A stretch of DNA of 64,000 nt from Ailanthus altissimus (GCA_946807835.1 OX327684.1:12486501-12550500), one strand, 5' to 3'. Positions 33,442-46,481 are shown, counted from the first letter of the stretch. Made by a program: numbers and translations. The notes: generated from the letters alone by a model not told the origin.

Positions 33442-34138
33442 TGTTGGCAGAAGTGCTTCGCACAAGTATAAATAATGCTGCAAATAATGAAAAAATTATA
33501 ATAGAGATAAAAAGGGTAGAAGAAAGAATATATAATTTATGTAGTTCAGCAATTGCCTAGTCTACGGCCGATTAAGATCTTACTTTTTATTATTGAATCA
33601 ATAAGATTTCACAAAGAACTCTTAGAAAGAACTCACAAAAGAATCTTTTGAACTCATTACAAAGGATTGCTAATAATTCCTCTCTCAATTGCTCTTTTTT
33701 GGTGTATATATTCTGATGTATTCTCAAGCTAAAGTAAGGCCTTTATTTAGCCTACATATGTCGTAAGTTAACTCTAGTCCGAGTTAAAATAAAATACAAT
33801 GTTTGGGATAACTTAGGAATCCTAATAAGTATAGAAGATGAACTGGTGTTGAGATGTTAGCTCTTAGGTGCCGCGGCACTGAGCGTACTGCTTTCAGTGC
33901 TCGGTGTTGGCACTGAATACTACGGGTCCATGCTTAGAGTGTCACGACGCCATGCTAAAAGTGCTACAATGCTCTAGCTCTGCCTAGTGCACTATGACAG
34001 TTAGATCCCAATGTCGCAACACTCAGCCCTGTTAAGTGCTTTCAAGTTTATCGCTCTTCGTACCTTCTTCGCATACCCTCTACTATATAGCTTGACTCTA
34101 GCTCTTTTCAAAAGGTGGTTTTTAATCATCTTCTAAAA
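33442..34138 (-). repeat. 3' LTR of element C
   Basis: It aligns with 37422-38138 and with both LTRs of element A. It contains AGGTGCCGCGGCACT (33866-33880), the best-preserved GC palindrome of this family, and decayed copies to about 34020. The inner end (minus strand) is degraded to TTTTAGAAGATG from TGTGAGAAGATG. Confidence 0.87.
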
Positions 34139-35460
34139 AGTTCACTCCTTGATTCAAAATCATCCACAAACACTTTCCAAGATATTTCATTTTCCTATCA
34201 CCATTACCCTCATAGAGTAGTGACTTTGGTTAAGTCCTTGTATAAGACAAACTTAATCAAGGGCAGTGTCTTAGTTAATATATCAGTGAAATTTTAAAAT
34301 GACACAATCTTTGTTAGACTAATCACGCTACTTTGAATAATCTCTCTAATGAAATGGAGCCACACATCAATGTGTTTTGACTTCTCATAAAACACATGAC
34401 ACTTATTTAGGTATATGACACTCTAGCTATCACAATACACACCAGTGTTATATTTTTTAATAGTTATCATCTTTGCACAGATAACTTTTAACCATACAAA
34501 CTCTTTAATAGCTTTACCATAACTATATACTTCACCTCCGTAGTTGATAATGCCACCACGTACTGTAAAATTGACCTCCAACATACACTATACCTAAGTT
34601 AGAAATATGTACAGTCAACGACCTTCTCTTATTGAGGTCACCCGCATAATTTTACTCATTGTATCCTCTTACCATTTTACTCTCATTCTTTACCCTTTTT
34701 ACAATAATCACTGCTCCAACATTCCTTTAAGATATCTCAAAATTAATTTGACTGTCATACTTGCTTCTATTGAACCCATAGGTCATCATGAAGTCATCAA
34801 ATCTCTTATACCATTGTCTAAGAGATTGTTTCAATCCATACAATAACTTCTTCAATAAATAAGCATGCTCATTCATGTCAGGTTCTTCAAACCCTAATAT
34901 TTGTGTCATATTTATTTTCTCTTCTAGCTCTCAATGTAAAAAAGTTATCTTTACATCCATCTGCTTTAAATATAAATTAAGGTTCACACACATGGCTAAC
35001 AAAATCTTAATAGATATGTACTTGACTATTGGTGAGAATATCTCATAAAAGTCTATCCCCTCACCTTGAGTGAAAGCTTATGCCATTAGCTTAGCTTTAA
35101 ACCTTGTAAGCTTTACTCCCAGTATCCTTTCTTTAACCTTGTATACCCATTTGCACCCAACTAGTTTCATGTTGCGAGGTCTCTCTACTAAAACCTAGGT
35201 ATTGTTTTTGAAAAGAGAATTTATATTCTTTTATATAACATGCTGCCATTTCTCATTATTCATACTCTTGATTGCCTTTCCATACATATTAGGCTCATCA
35301 AACTCAAGAGTGAATGCATAATTAAAGGCATGAGCAATTAAGTCTACTTGAGAATACCTTATAGGTGGATTTATTTTTCTCTTTATCCTATTAATGGCTA
35401 GTTTGTACTCTTCAAGGTCCATCTTAGGAGTCATAGTATAACTTTAGGTGGACTTTGAGG
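34139..35460 (-). pseudogene. copia RT and RNase H remnant, deleted (element C)
   Basis: RT fragments include the open piece 34727-34909 with LLYGLKQSLRQWYKRFDDFM, then a jump directly into the RNase H-proximal region. The palm with the YVDD box is missing compared with element A (10265). The N-terminal RT part is open at 35231-35434. RNase H remnants lie at 34139-34720. Confidence 0.8.
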
Positions 35461-35469
35461 AATTAATTG

Positions 35470-36240
35470 GTGTCTTTTGTTCGACTTCAAGGGGTGACTT
35501 GTTGAAGTGTTGATTTGGGGACATCTTAGATCTACTCTTAAATCCCACTTCAACTTTAACTGTTAATGCTGAAACTCCCTTTGGCACAGACTCTTCCTTT
35601 CACTTCTTCTTAAGGAACTTTTACATTGTTGTCTCATTGAATGTCATATATCTAGTTATGTTACTTCTTGATGGCTTTAACTACCTTACAAATATCTTTT
35701 TAAATGCTCTAGGTTCCAATTTGCCTTACTTCACATGTATAAAAGTTAGACAACTAAATATCTGTAGATGATTGTACTTATAAGGGCTGCTTAACCACTT
35801 CTTTTCTAAGGTCTTGAAGTCTATTGTTGATGAAGGACTTCTATTGATCAAGTAAGCTGCTGTCATTATAGCTTCACCCCAAAATGTGTTAAGACACCTT
35901 TGCATTGGTTAACATATATCTAACTCTTTTAAGCAAGGTTCTATTCATCCTCTTAGCCAAACCATTCTACTACAGTGTTGATCTTATAGTATATAATCTG
36001 ATGTATATAATTAAGAGTACCTTTTGTTTTATGCTCTTTGATATTAAACATTACCTTATGTGTTTTTTGAAGTATATAATGTTCACAAAAGTCTAATGGT
36101 TGGAACTTATCCTCTCCAAATGCCTTTTGATCATATAACTCTTTTAGGTTCGTGTCACCAAGGTGAGCTAATCTTAGATGCCATAACTTAGTTTTCATAT
36201 TCTCATTATCAGTGGAGAATGATGCAGAACCACTCACTGT
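35470..36240 (-). pseudogene. copia integrase and gag-pre-integrase remnant (element C)
   Basis: The open stretch 35953-36237 contains LWHLRLAHLGDTNLKELYDQ and FCEHYILQKTHKV. These are the histidine and cysteine ligands of the integrase N-terminus, with the second cysteine changed to tyrosine. The integrase core is deleted in part between about 35985 and 35990. The remainder to 35470 matches the integrase C-terminal part of element A. Confidence 0.8.
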
Positions 36241-36259
36241 TAGTCATTTCAACATATAC

Positions 36260-37411
36260 ATATTGTTATGCCTATCACCTTTCATCACGACTATAGAACT
36301 TTTCAACACTTTCATAATCCTTCTTTCAGCTCTGATGCACCCATTTTGGACTAACATATCCAGTGAGATCAGGTTCCTCTTGAGGTCAGAAATATACCTA
36401 ACTTATAATAACTCTCTCACTTTTCCATCATGCAACCTAATTCTAACACTACCAATTCTCATCACTTACTAAGTCATGTTGTTTCCCATTAACACTTTAC
36501 TATCATTAATAGATTGAAAATTAATAAACAATGAGTTATTCTAGTACATGTGAAATGTACAATCAGAATATAAAATCCACTCATTAGAACTCTTACCACA
36601 AGAAGCTACAAGAGTTTCTGCACTATTATAGCTATCCTCATAAGCTATAGCAACATCTACCTCTTTCTTCTTATCATTAAATTTTTTCTCAGGACAATAC
36701 TTTATAAAGTGCCTTTGGACTTCGATCTTGAGCCCTTATTTAATTTTACATCTCTATGTGCAGGCCTTTCTCTTAGAGATAATGTTTCTGTACTAGCCTC
36801 TATTTTCTTTCTCAATTGTTTTGCGTTTAACGATGATTTCACATCCTTCATAGTTAAAATTTCTCTACCGTACAGTAGCGTATCAATAAAATGCTCATAA
36901 CTATAGGGGAGGAACTCACTAGGATTATTATTGCCTTATCTTTATCCTCAATCTTTACATCAATAGTCTCTAAATTAATTATTATCTTGTTGAAATCATC
37001 TATATAGTGTTTAATTAATGTCCCCCCTAACATAGACAGTTGATAAAGTTTCTTCTTTATATGTAAATAGTTGGCCAAGGAATTTATCATATAAAGATTC
37101 TCCAACTTCTTCCAAAGAGTAGTAGCTGTTTTCTCACTAGTAACCTCCCTCTAAACCTCATCGCTTAATGATAGACTGATTATATTATGAACTATTTCTT
37201 GAATATCTTTTCTTTCTACTTTATATTTAGATTGCCCCAGCTTCTCTTCTTTGCCAAACAAAGCTACAATCCCTTCAAGGACTGAGCCTAATCTTTGGCT
37301 AGTTCACTAGTAATGCTGTCACTTTAACCTTCCACAAATTAAAGTTATTCGTACTGCTGAATTTCTCTACTTCATACTTTGATGTTGCCATGATTTGCTA
37401 AACCAAACTCC
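36260..37411 (-). pseudogene. copia gag and protease remnant (element C)
   Basis: It is collinear with 12260-13390 of element A. The gag piece 36854-37105 is open (LYMINSLANYLHIKKKLYQL), followed by the helix containing LIKHYIDDFNKIIINLETID. The protease region lies near 36500-36600. The primer site is at 37412-37419 (plus strand GATACCAG). Confidence 0.75.
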
Positions 37412-37421
37412 GATACCAGTT

Positions 37422-38138
37422 TGTTGGGTGAAAGGGCTTCACATAAGTATAAATAATGTAGTAAAAATAAAGAAATTATAATAGAGATAGAAAGGGTAGA
37501 AGAAAGAACACAAATAATTTACGTAATTCATCAATAGCCTATGTCCACGGCAGATCAAGATCTTGCTTCTTATTATTGAATCAACAAGAAATCACAAAGA
37601 ACTTTTAGAAAGAACTCACAAAGAATCTTTTTCTATTACAACAAGAGATTGCCAAAAATTGCTCTCTTTTTGTGTCTATGTTATGATCCTTGTTGTGATA
37701 TATTCTCAAGCTAAAATAAGGCTCTTATATAGCCTACATATATCCTAAGTTAACCCTAGTCTAAGTTGGAACAAAATAGAGTGTTTGAGATAACTTAGAA
37801 ATCCTAATAAGTGTAAAAGACAAACCAGCGCCACGGTGCCAGCTCCTAGGTGCCCGGTGCTAAGTGTACTACTTCTAGTGCCACGATATTGACATGAGCA
37901 ACGTGGCGCTAGCACGAGCGCATGGCACTGGCACGAGCACTGTGGTATTAGGCCTTGGAAAAGTGGGCACTGTAGTGCTTAGGCTCTGCTTAGTGTGCCA
38001 CGATAGTCAACTTCCAATGTCTTATCCCTATTACGTGCTTTCGAGTTCTTGGCATCTCCGTGCCTTCTCCACATTTCCTCTACTCATTGACTTGACTCCA
38101 TCTCTTTTTAAAAGATGATTTTTAATCATCTTCTCACA
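37422..38138 (-). repeat. 5' LTR of element C
   Basis: The inner end is CACCCAACA beside the primer site, and the outer end TGTGAGAAGATG against the TSD. GC-motif relics lie at about 37826-37990. The minus-strand TATA-like CTATATAAGAGCC near 37721-37733 lies downstream, as in the other LTRs of this group. Confidence 0.88.
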
Positions 38139-38143
38139 TCATA

Positions 38144-38592
38144 TTTTTAATGACAGGATACAAGTCTGGTGGATGAATCATGACCGTGTGTCCATAGCCT
38201 GATAACAGGATCGTCTTTAGTCAGATTCCTCTGGCTGGGGTGGTCATGCAATTGTCAGATAGACTCTCAATTATTGTTACTAAATTTTTACAAATTACCC
38301 ATCCATTAACATTTTACAAATTATCCATCCTGCACTTGTGTGGATTTATTTAACATGCACTTTGAATAATAACTATAATCTTGCTATTGGGTACTTGGTG
38401 AATGTTTCTACTCAGGTCTGGTTCAAGGTTTTGTTTTCAAGTTGCTTAATCATTGTGATTAAACTGCTGCAACAGAATTGTGCTGCTAAGCTCTGGCATG
38501 GTCTGTTGTAGTTGGCAGAATATGCCAATTTTCTTTAGGAATTTTTAAAGTTGATTTTGAGTTTATGCTAATAAGATCCTTGGGGATTCAAT
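38144..38592. other. Putative host segment right of element C
   Basis: No gene was recognised. The sequence includes a short repeat of AAATTACCCATCCATTAACA and AAATTATCCATCC near 38290-38335. It leads into the duplicated block at 38593. Confidence 0.4.
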
Positions 38593-39124
38593 GTCTCTAT
38601 CACCGTAATCATCATCTCTTCTACTTAAGTGAACACTCCATGGGCTAATTTTGAGCTTCAAAACTTTCACCGACAAAATCAAGAAAAAAGAAATGGTCAT
38701 ATAAAAATTTTGAGATACCAAGTTAACAAAGAATATACCATACTGCCAGAATCTTGTAAACGAATCTTCCCATGTCTTTAGAAGTACTTTGTCATTGTCT
38801 AATGTAGTTTTAGATAATACACGACTTTTTTAATTATGATGAAAATCTTTTATTTTGAAAAGATTGTTTAATTGATTGAGGTGTTTAATGAAGGATTGAA
38901 ATTGTAGTCTTAATAATTGATAATTTGTTGATGAACCAGAGATAAAGTGTAAATCCACGAGTAAAATAGTAATGCCACATCGAAAGCAAGACAGCCAACA
39001 ACAACCACTTTTGAATACAAAATGAAATTCTTAATTGCTTCTGTAGCTCTTGGAGTCGTGCCATGATTGCAGAGCAAACTATATATTTTGTTTTGCCTTT
39101 TTAAAAAAGAATAATAGTGTATAT
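38593..39124 (-). repeat. Duplicated non-transposon segment, copy Y
   Basis: It aligns with 28133-28622. At the position of the ATG that opens the 27952-28164 frame, this copy has lost the ATG, and downstream similarity quickly fades. The shared block with CCCACATCGAA lies near 38971. Confidence 0.75.
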
Positions 39125-40600
39125 TGTTTTTTATTTTAAGTTAGATTTTAATTAATAATGTGTCAAGTAATTATTATGTGTAATAAATAATTTTAAAATT
39201 TATACTATTTTATTATTTAATGATTGCTCGATATATCATTAATTAGATATAACTTGAGATGTATAGTATTACTTTTAAGTTAAACCTAATTTTTTATATA
39301 TATATTTTTTGGCTTGCAATTTTCTAGTGAACTATTCATTATCTTTTGTAGGAACAAAGTAAAACTATTCATTCCCCTTTTATATCTTTTATAGGGATAG
39401 CGGCGAATTAAGTTTGAAACAGAGTTTAAGGTTGTCTTTTATAAAGCAAAGTGAAACTATCATTTGTCTTTTATAGGGATGAGAACAAATTGGGTTTGAA
39501 TCAAAGTTCAAAGTTTGAGATAAATACTACTAAATTTGTATCCGTTTCAAAAATAAAATATCAAATCTTTTTTAAATCTATTACAAATTTATAATTTTAT
39601 TATCAAATCCGCTCTAGTGGATATGTATTTTCTACCAAACTCGCAATAGGTTAAGCAGGGTTATAAACTAATAAAATATAAATATAAAATCTTAACATTA
39701 ATTTTAAATAAAATTCATAAAATATAGCACTTACAATCATATCACAAATTTAAAATTAATAAAAGTTTTTACATCAAAGTTAAACTTTTATTCAAGTTAA
39801 ACTAATAAAATCAACTCGTAAATAGTTAATACAAACACTAATAATATAATTACAAAGCAATCCAATTAAACAAAAATAGTTTCCTTAGGCTTGATTTAAA
39901 ATTTAAGAACACGTCTTACAAATGAATTAATATTAATATATTATAATTTTAAGATAAGTCAATTTGTCAACTAGTTAAGCACATAGCATATAAAAAATTA
40001 AAAAAGTAAAATAAAATGATTATCAATCTCTATTATATGAAGAAAATAAATAAAAAAGTTAAACAAAATAATTATTAATCTCCATCATACAAAACAATAA
40101 ACAAAAACGTTAAATAACCAATCTCTCTTAAAATATTCATATTATTTATTTAAGTAATATAATATAAGTGAGATGAAGACTAAAGAGAGATCGAAAAATG
40201 TCTTTTGAGAATAAAAAAAATATTTGACAAGTGCAAGTTAATAACTTTGTAAGAATAGAGAATCAGAGATGACAAAGCTGCAGGACTACTTTTATATGAC
40301 AAGTAAATGTGAGAACAATTAATAGATTGAAAAAGAGATAAAAATCGTTCTTTCAAATTTTCACTTAAGTTTACAATCAAAGTAACATCTTTTGATCTTT
40401 TTATTTTAGAAAAAAAAATTATATGTAAATATCTATAAATATACTAATAGATATCCTGCAAGATATTACATTAAATTTGTATTCGTCCCAAACTCATTAT
40501 TGGTTTTAATTGTATACCAAACCCATTTTACATCTACTTTAAGTCTTATCAAATTCTTCCTAATAGAAGTGAATTCTAACGAGTTTGCCAGTCATTTTAC
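39125..40600. other. AT-rich stretch with diffuse repeats
   Basis: No coding region or clear element was seen. Two related segments of about 130 bp (near 39520-39650 and 40467-40590) share ATTAAATTTGTAT(C/T)CGT and a closing AC(G/T)AG block. This suggests an old repeat family. The stretch ends at the left LTR of element E. Confidence 0.5.
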
Positions 40601-42256
40601 TGCAAGAACGATTTTGAAAAAATTTTATTTTAGCAATAAGAGGCTATAGGAAAAATACCTCAATCGTGAATTTTCCACGAATGTTTCTATTTACACTCGT
40701 AAATCTTCTATGTTGTATCTCCCACTAATGTACAACTTGTGTAGGCAAGTTGATAAATTGTAGAAGATCTAAATTTTATATTCTTAATTTTTTTCTTCGT
40801 AGAAAAAAATTAGCTCAAAGGAAAGCACTAAATAAGATTACGTAAAAGTGATTCTAATAATTTCATTTTATAGTGCAAAAATCGTTATTTTATCTAAACT
40901 CTTAATCTTAATAAGATTAGAATAAAATAATATATTTATATTATTTTAATTTAGATTATTAAAGGATAAATCCTTATTTGATAAGAATTATGATAATATC
41001 TTATATTATCTCTAATTGAATAATTTAGATAATTTAAAATTATCTAGATAATTTAATTATCTAATTTAATTAAATAATCTATTTATTTAATTTAAATAAA
41101 TAATCTAATTATTTATTTAATTTCATAACCATTATAGATTGGCCCAATAACTGATTAAGCCCAATGAGTTTAATCAAATTAAACTTAGGCCAATTAATAT
41201 TTTAGATCAAATAATTAATTCAATAATTTATTTTAGCATTTATGAAGTCAGTATGGGGACCTGATGAACCTAAAAAATTAAGCTCCAATAAATTAAACTC
41301 TTTAATTAATATAATTTTATTTATTAACTTTAAATTACTTTACTAAAAATATAAAGTTGAACTCTTAATTTTGTAGATAAATTGTAAAATAGAAAACTGT
41401 CATTGTATATTTGATAATCGTTTCATAGAGATCAATCATTCACAAATGTTCATAATTAGAGCTATGTCGAGTGTCTGTTAACCTCTCTAATTACATCTTT
41501 ATTCTTGATCCACACTGATTCTCTTTTGAACATTTAATTTGTGAAATTCACAAATTTATTATTATTTTTAACTCTTAAAGAAAACTGAGCACTTATTGTG
41601 TTCAAGAATAAAATCAATTATCAAGAGAACAACTTATTTAACTTCTTTTCAAAAGGAGTGGATTCCATATCTATGAAAAATACTTCCAACCATCTATTTT
41701 GTTACATTTTTAAGATACTTAGTAATTAACTGAAAATGTTTTACAACCTTTTTCCTTTTAAATTAATAAACATAACTCAATGAATAGGAATTCATTAATC
41801 ACTCAATATTAAGATTAATCTATATATGATTATATTGTGATAAAATAAATTCTCTTTACTAACAGAGATTAATATATAATTAATTTTATTATGGTCCAAT
41901 CCTATATAATCAATATTGTACAAAGCACCCTCATTTTCTATGTTACCATATAGAATGATCCAGATAAGACCATTATGTACAATATACAAATGAACCGCAC
42001 TTATAGTCTATCAAAATGAAGTTTTGTCTTCATTTAGACTAAGAACAAGTGTAGATTATTATGCTTAAACTTAATCCTTTTGTGTATAATTAATATATAC
42101 TAAGTGTAAGGCTACATATAATAATCAAATAATTTCATGATCTTTGAATATAAGCAATTACAATTACAAACATAATATTGAATAAATAACCTCTATTATT
42201 TATTTTTAGTAGTATCTAAATATTAATAATCATGCTTTTAGAGCACACTTTCAACA
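40601..42256 (-). repeat. 3' LTR of element E
   Basis: On the minus strand it starts TGTTGAAAGTGTGCTC at 42256 and ends CGTTCTTGCA at 40601. It is 1656 bp. It aligns with 51140-51307 followed by 62483-63705, the alignment continuing straight across the element 3 insertion. It is very AT-rich with ATTTAATTA-type repeats near 41000-41110. No GC-palindrome cluster. Confidence 0.88.
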
Positions 42257-42271
42257 ATCTCCCACTTGCCC
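42257..42271 (-). other. Polypurine tract of element E
   Basis: The minus strand reads GGGCAAGTGGGAGAT directly before the 3' LTR. It is the same tract as in element 2 (25757-25771). Confidence 0.88.
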
Positions 42272-42308
42272 GAAAGCAAGTGAGACATGTCTCGTATCCT
42301 TAGACCCT

Positions 42309-42958
42309 CTAAGTAACTTTCAAAACTAGCAGTAGGCAAAGTCTTTGAAAAAGGATCAGCATAGTTATTTTATGACTCGATTTCTTCACCATGACATCTC
42401 CTTGGTGAATAATCTTCCTAATTAGATGGTATTTCCTTTCTATGTGCTTGCCTATTTTATGACTTCTTAACTCTTTGGAATTTACCACTACACCGCTTTT
42501 ATCACAATAAAGCATGAGGGGTTTATATATATTTAGAATAACTTCCAAATCTGATAAGAATTTACAAAGCCATACCACTTCCTTAGTTGCTTCACAAGCT
42601 GCTACATATTCATTTTCTATGGTGAAATTGACAATATATGATTGCTTTATACTTCTCCATACAATGGCTCCATCACCAAGAGTGAACACTAATCCAGGCA
42701 TTGATTTTTGAGAATGTAATTCAGATTGAAAATCAGAATTGATGTATCTGATTAGGATTAATCTATACTGGAATAAATAAACATATAGTTTCTCGTTCTT
42801 CGTAGGTACTTACAGATATGATTTACTGCAATCTAGTGATCATATTTTGGATTAGATTGATATCAGATAACTATACCCACCGGATAGCAAATATCAGACC
42901 TAGTACACAACATGGCATACATTAGACTGCCTACTATAGAGGCATAGAGTATCCATCT
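42309..42958 (-). pseudogene. copia RNase H and RT C-terminus (element E)
   Basis: A 130-residue open frame at 42309-42701 covers RNase H: FTLGDGAIVWRSIKQS, then ENEYVAACEATKEVVWLCKF and LMLYCDKSGVV. The RT C-terminal part follows to 42958, readable as ILYASIVGSLMYAMLCTRSD. It is cut at 42959 by the plus-strand LTR. The frame resumes at 43986. Confidence 0.88.
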
Positions 42959-43985
42959 TGTTGGAAAATTGGTGATTCAACAATCTTGGTTGGACAAGAA
43001 TTGAGATGAATACCAAAGTGGAGAGTCATAAGAAGTCAAGAACGTGTGGGACACGTATGGAGAAGTCTAGGACGTGTGAGACACGAAGGGAGAAGTGAAA
43101 CGGGACTTGAAGACGTGAAGAAAACAAAGAAATTGCGAGAGCTTCAAGCACCGTGGCGCCCAGGGCTGAGCGCCGTAGTGCTTAAAATAAAAGACCAGCG
43201 CCACGGCGATCGGTGCGAGAAGGGCTAGCGCAGCACGCCAGGGTTGAGCACCGCAGTGCCAGAATGCATGAAAAAGTCCGTTTTGGTTTGGGATTTCAAG
43301 TTTTGGGAAGTTTTGGACTTTCAAAACAAGTAACTCTTACTCCAACAAGGAATAGGGTTAGTAGACACGAAATACACCTTATATAAACACTTGTAAACCC
43401 TTGTTTAAGATTAAGCATCTAAGGTTTCAAGATGTAACCATAAGAGAGAATACAGGAGCTAGGTAGGCACTAAGTGCGTGGTGCACTAGGGTGTAACTTT
43501 TGGGGGTGTTTTCTTCTTTAGGTTCTTTGAGTGAATAAAAGAGAAACACCATAGATTCTTTTGGCTTAGATACTCAGGCTATTCTTGTGTTTCTTGTAAA
43601 AATCTCTTATGAGGAGATACTGAGAGGTCTTAGGGAGTCATGATGATCAATGGTAGATGCTTAGAGGTCTCTATGGGAGATACTAAGAGGTCTTGTTGGA
43701 TCATTAATGATGTAAGAAGATACTTAGTGATCTATTTCAATAGTAAGAAGCTGGATCATGGATCATGGATCATTTGTGGACGTAGGCAATTTGGGCCGAA
43801 CCACATATATCTTGTGTCTTGTGATTGGTTTATTTTCTTTATCTTTATTGGTGTGTTAATCTTATGTGTTCTTGCTTATGGTGTGAATTATGGTTTTCTG
43901 CTGCGCATAGAGTAAAAGGGGGTATCAAGGTTGCGGCTTAGTTGATGCCATAGGGGTGTCAAATTTAAGTGCATGGCTTGATATC
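42959..43985 (+). mobile_element. Copia LTR with primer site, internal part lost
   Basis: It begins TGTTGGAAAATTGGTGATTC. The LTR probably ends at CTGCTGCGCA (43907). A primer-site-like GGGTATCAAGG follows at 43920-43930, and the element stops near 43985, where the RT of E resumes. The flanks CATCT and TATCT match at four of five positions. GC motifs lie at 43150-43260 (GCACCGTGGCGCCC, AGCGCCGTAGTGCT, AGCGCCACGGCGAT, GCACCGCAGTGCC). They are upstream of a TATA box TTATATAAAC near 43379. No coding region. Confidence 0.8.
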
Positions 43986-44498
43986 TGTAACACATCTTAT
44001 ATCCTCTTCTTCTTGAGGTGTTTTATGACATTGTACCTTAGACAAATGAATTGCATGGTAAAAAGGTAAATTACTCTTTTTGGAGTTCTACATCGAAAAC
44101 CATAAAAGGATCGTATCTATATATGATGCTTGAGACAGAGCTTAAAGTTTATTCTTACGAATTGGTATGAGTTAGATCCCAAGAATATAACTTGCTTCTC
44201 TAAAATCTTTCATTTGAAATTACTTAGCTAGCCATTTCTTTACATCTAATAATACTTATTTATCATTCCTAATGAGAAGAATATCATCAAGGTAATGAAC
44301 TAAGAAAACCACTTTGCCCTCATTGATGTGCTTGTATACACAAGTTTTCTTAATATTTTTCTCAAAGCCATAATCTTGATGGCTTGGTTAAATCTTATAT
44401 TCCAAGATCTAAATGTTTACTTAAGTCCATAAATAAACCTTTTCATCTTGTAAACCCTTTACTCTTGATCTTGTTCTATGAATCCCTTTGGTTGAACC
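43986..44498 (-). pseudogene. copia RT centre with YLDD box (element E)
   Basis: On the minus strand it reads QPKGFIEQDQE, then a segment resembling IYGLKQTFRSWN and a catalytic YLDDILLIRND, with YLDD encoded at 44283-44294. FQMKD and a segment matching ASYIDTI follow. Stops are present, mostly at former Gln and Trp codons. The solo LTR at 44499 cuts it from the N-terminal RT part. Confidence 0.85.
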
Positions 44499-46476
44499 TA
44501 TTAGGATTTGTGCTCATGTGCCATCCCAATTTTGTATGAATATTATATTTTCATACTTATAAAATAAATAAATATTTTATTAAATCGCTAATTATTTTAA
44601 TTAAGGTAAGATGCTTATAATATTTCGAACATTGTATTAATCTGAATGAGTTTAGATCAAGTCTAAAGAGTTAGAACCTTATCTAAAATATGACAAATAC
44701 CTGGGAATATACTTGCAATGACATAGTTGTAAATAGTTGCAAGCATTGCTAAGAAATATCATTGTGTAAATATGTTCTCAAATTAAATGTTCTAGATCTA
44801 TTTTCACCGATGTAGGGTCTATCGAATGGAACCGATTAATATAGATCAGTATATGTCTATATCTGGATAGTCCAAATGGTTAATCTTAGCAAACCATGAG
44901 TTTAGTGGAAGCTCGTATAGATATACATGTATTTAGTAAGGACTGGATACTCAATTAAACTCAATAAAGACCTCCAATAGATTTCTCATAAATCCGCCAG
45001 TAGAGGGTCTTCTCGAGTTGAGTAGTATTCGTGGTCCCTAGACCTGAGCACCATGGTGGGCTTATAAGTGATCCATTATACTAAAGTTCTACTCATGTCA
45101 AAAGAGATAAGTTTATGGTTGAGTAATACGGGACGTGACGCTGTTGATCTATATTTCCACTCTTCAAGGATATTAATGATGGAGGGATTATACGAATATG
45201 GATTAACCTTAGCTTATATAGTTTAACTCTCTATTTTGTATTATCCATAACGTGTGTGTGGGGGGCATTGTTATGGACTTACAAAAATATTTCGTGAGAC
45301 AAAATAGGTGTAAACCTAAGGAGTCTCACTTTATGAAGTATACTCGTTGAGCACGTGAGTAGCGCATCGGATCAAATTGTTCGATCTAGAAAGTTTTCGA
45401 AAAATATGAATTTATTTTAAAATCTCTAGAGGAGTAGTTAAGATTTAAGTGTTAAACCTAAAATTATGTCAAGTAAGACTTAACATTTTTATCTACCTAG
45501 TGTATATCGCAAATTGTGCCAATAATTTGTTTGGGCACTAAATTAGGCATCGGTAGATATAACTATCATTTAAATGAAAAACTTGTTGTTTTATTTAAAT
45601 TAATTTATTCAATAATTTATTTATTTTAGGGTCTCTTAAGGAGTAGTTAAGGTTTAAGTGTTAAACCTAAAATTATTCCAAGTGAGACTTGACACTTTTA
45701 TCTATTTAGTGTATGTCTCAAATTGTACCAATAATTTATATGGATACTAATTTAAGCATTAATAAATAAAATTATTAAAAATAAATTAATTATTATTTCT
45801 TTATATTTTTTATATAAAATATCAAATAAATTTATTTAATTAACTTATTAGATTTTAATCATTTGTCATTTAGTGAAATAAATTCCTATTGGCTAAGTAA
45901 ATGAAAATTTGAATCAAATAGATTCAATTTCTTGGTAGTAAGTGGTGGCAACGGAATATGTTCCAATGCCACCACTTAGCTAGTTATATAGCGCTAAAAG
46001 TGATTTCTCAAGTAATAAGCATAACATGGTTATCCTATAAAAATAATTCGACCAATTTGTTTTTAAGCATTGTCATGCTTAGCTATCAATTGCAAATTCA
46101 CTGAATGAATTTGCGACAGTGATGACTATAAATAGCTAAGAACATTTTTTTTTGTAAGATATAGAAAAAAAGTGCTTTTAAATTTTACAAATTAAGTGTT
46201 AGGTCTGAGAGACATATAATAAAAACAAATAGTAGCTTTAAATATTTTGAAGTAGGAAGTTACTATTCTGACTTAGGGAAGCCACTACGTTCCTAACTAG
46301 AACTGTTCAAAGTACGCTTCAAATGTGAGTCCTCTAATCTTATTAGTGTAATGAGATTATTTTAATGTGTATATTTATATTTTCATTGTGTTGCATGTGA
46401 GACATACCATTTTTAAATTATTTAAAATGCACACATTCACTCGATGTACGGCGCATACAAACACACAACACCAACA
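44499..46476 (+). mobile_element. Solo LTR of the element 1/2/3 copia family
   Basis: A perfect TSD GAACC stands at 44494-44498 and 46477-46481. It begins TATTAGGATTTGTGCTC (TG has become TA) and ends CACCAACA. At 1978 bp it matches the LTR length of elements 1-3, and it shares the GAGTT block near 44640-44720 and the sequence near 45000-45060. There is no internal region. It lies in the RT of element E and splits one coding stretch, and the protein continues on both sides. Confidence 0.92.
45395..45760 (+). repeat. Tandem duplication inside the copia solo LTR
   Basis: A block around GGAGTAGTTAAGGTTTAAGTG, AAACCTAAAATTAT and TTTTATCTA occurs at about 45425-45565 and again at 45638-45755. It is a local duplication of roughly 200 bp period. 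It is not seen in the 3' LTR of element 2. Confidence 0.65.
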
Positions 46477-46481
46477 GAACC

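Larger units (their letters stand above)
33442..38138 (-). mobile_element. Copia element C (minus strand), same family as A
   Basis: The TSD is TCATG (33437-33441) and TCATA (38139-38143), four of five matching. The LTRs are 697 bp (33442-34138) and 717 bp (37422-38138). The internal order is the same as element A, but about 0.9 kb shorter through two clear deletions: one in RT/RNase H near 34740 that removes the YVDD region, and one in integrase near 35985. Confidence 0.9.

Noticed and set aside
40601..42256. Endogenous pararetrovirus origin for the AT-rich repeat
   Set aside because: The polypurine tract, second copy, tRNA-Met type primer site relic and copia-order polyprotein show that it is the LTR of element E.
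43046..43324. Open frames on both strands
   Set aside because: They overlap the GC-motif part of an LTR and each other. No domain was recognised.
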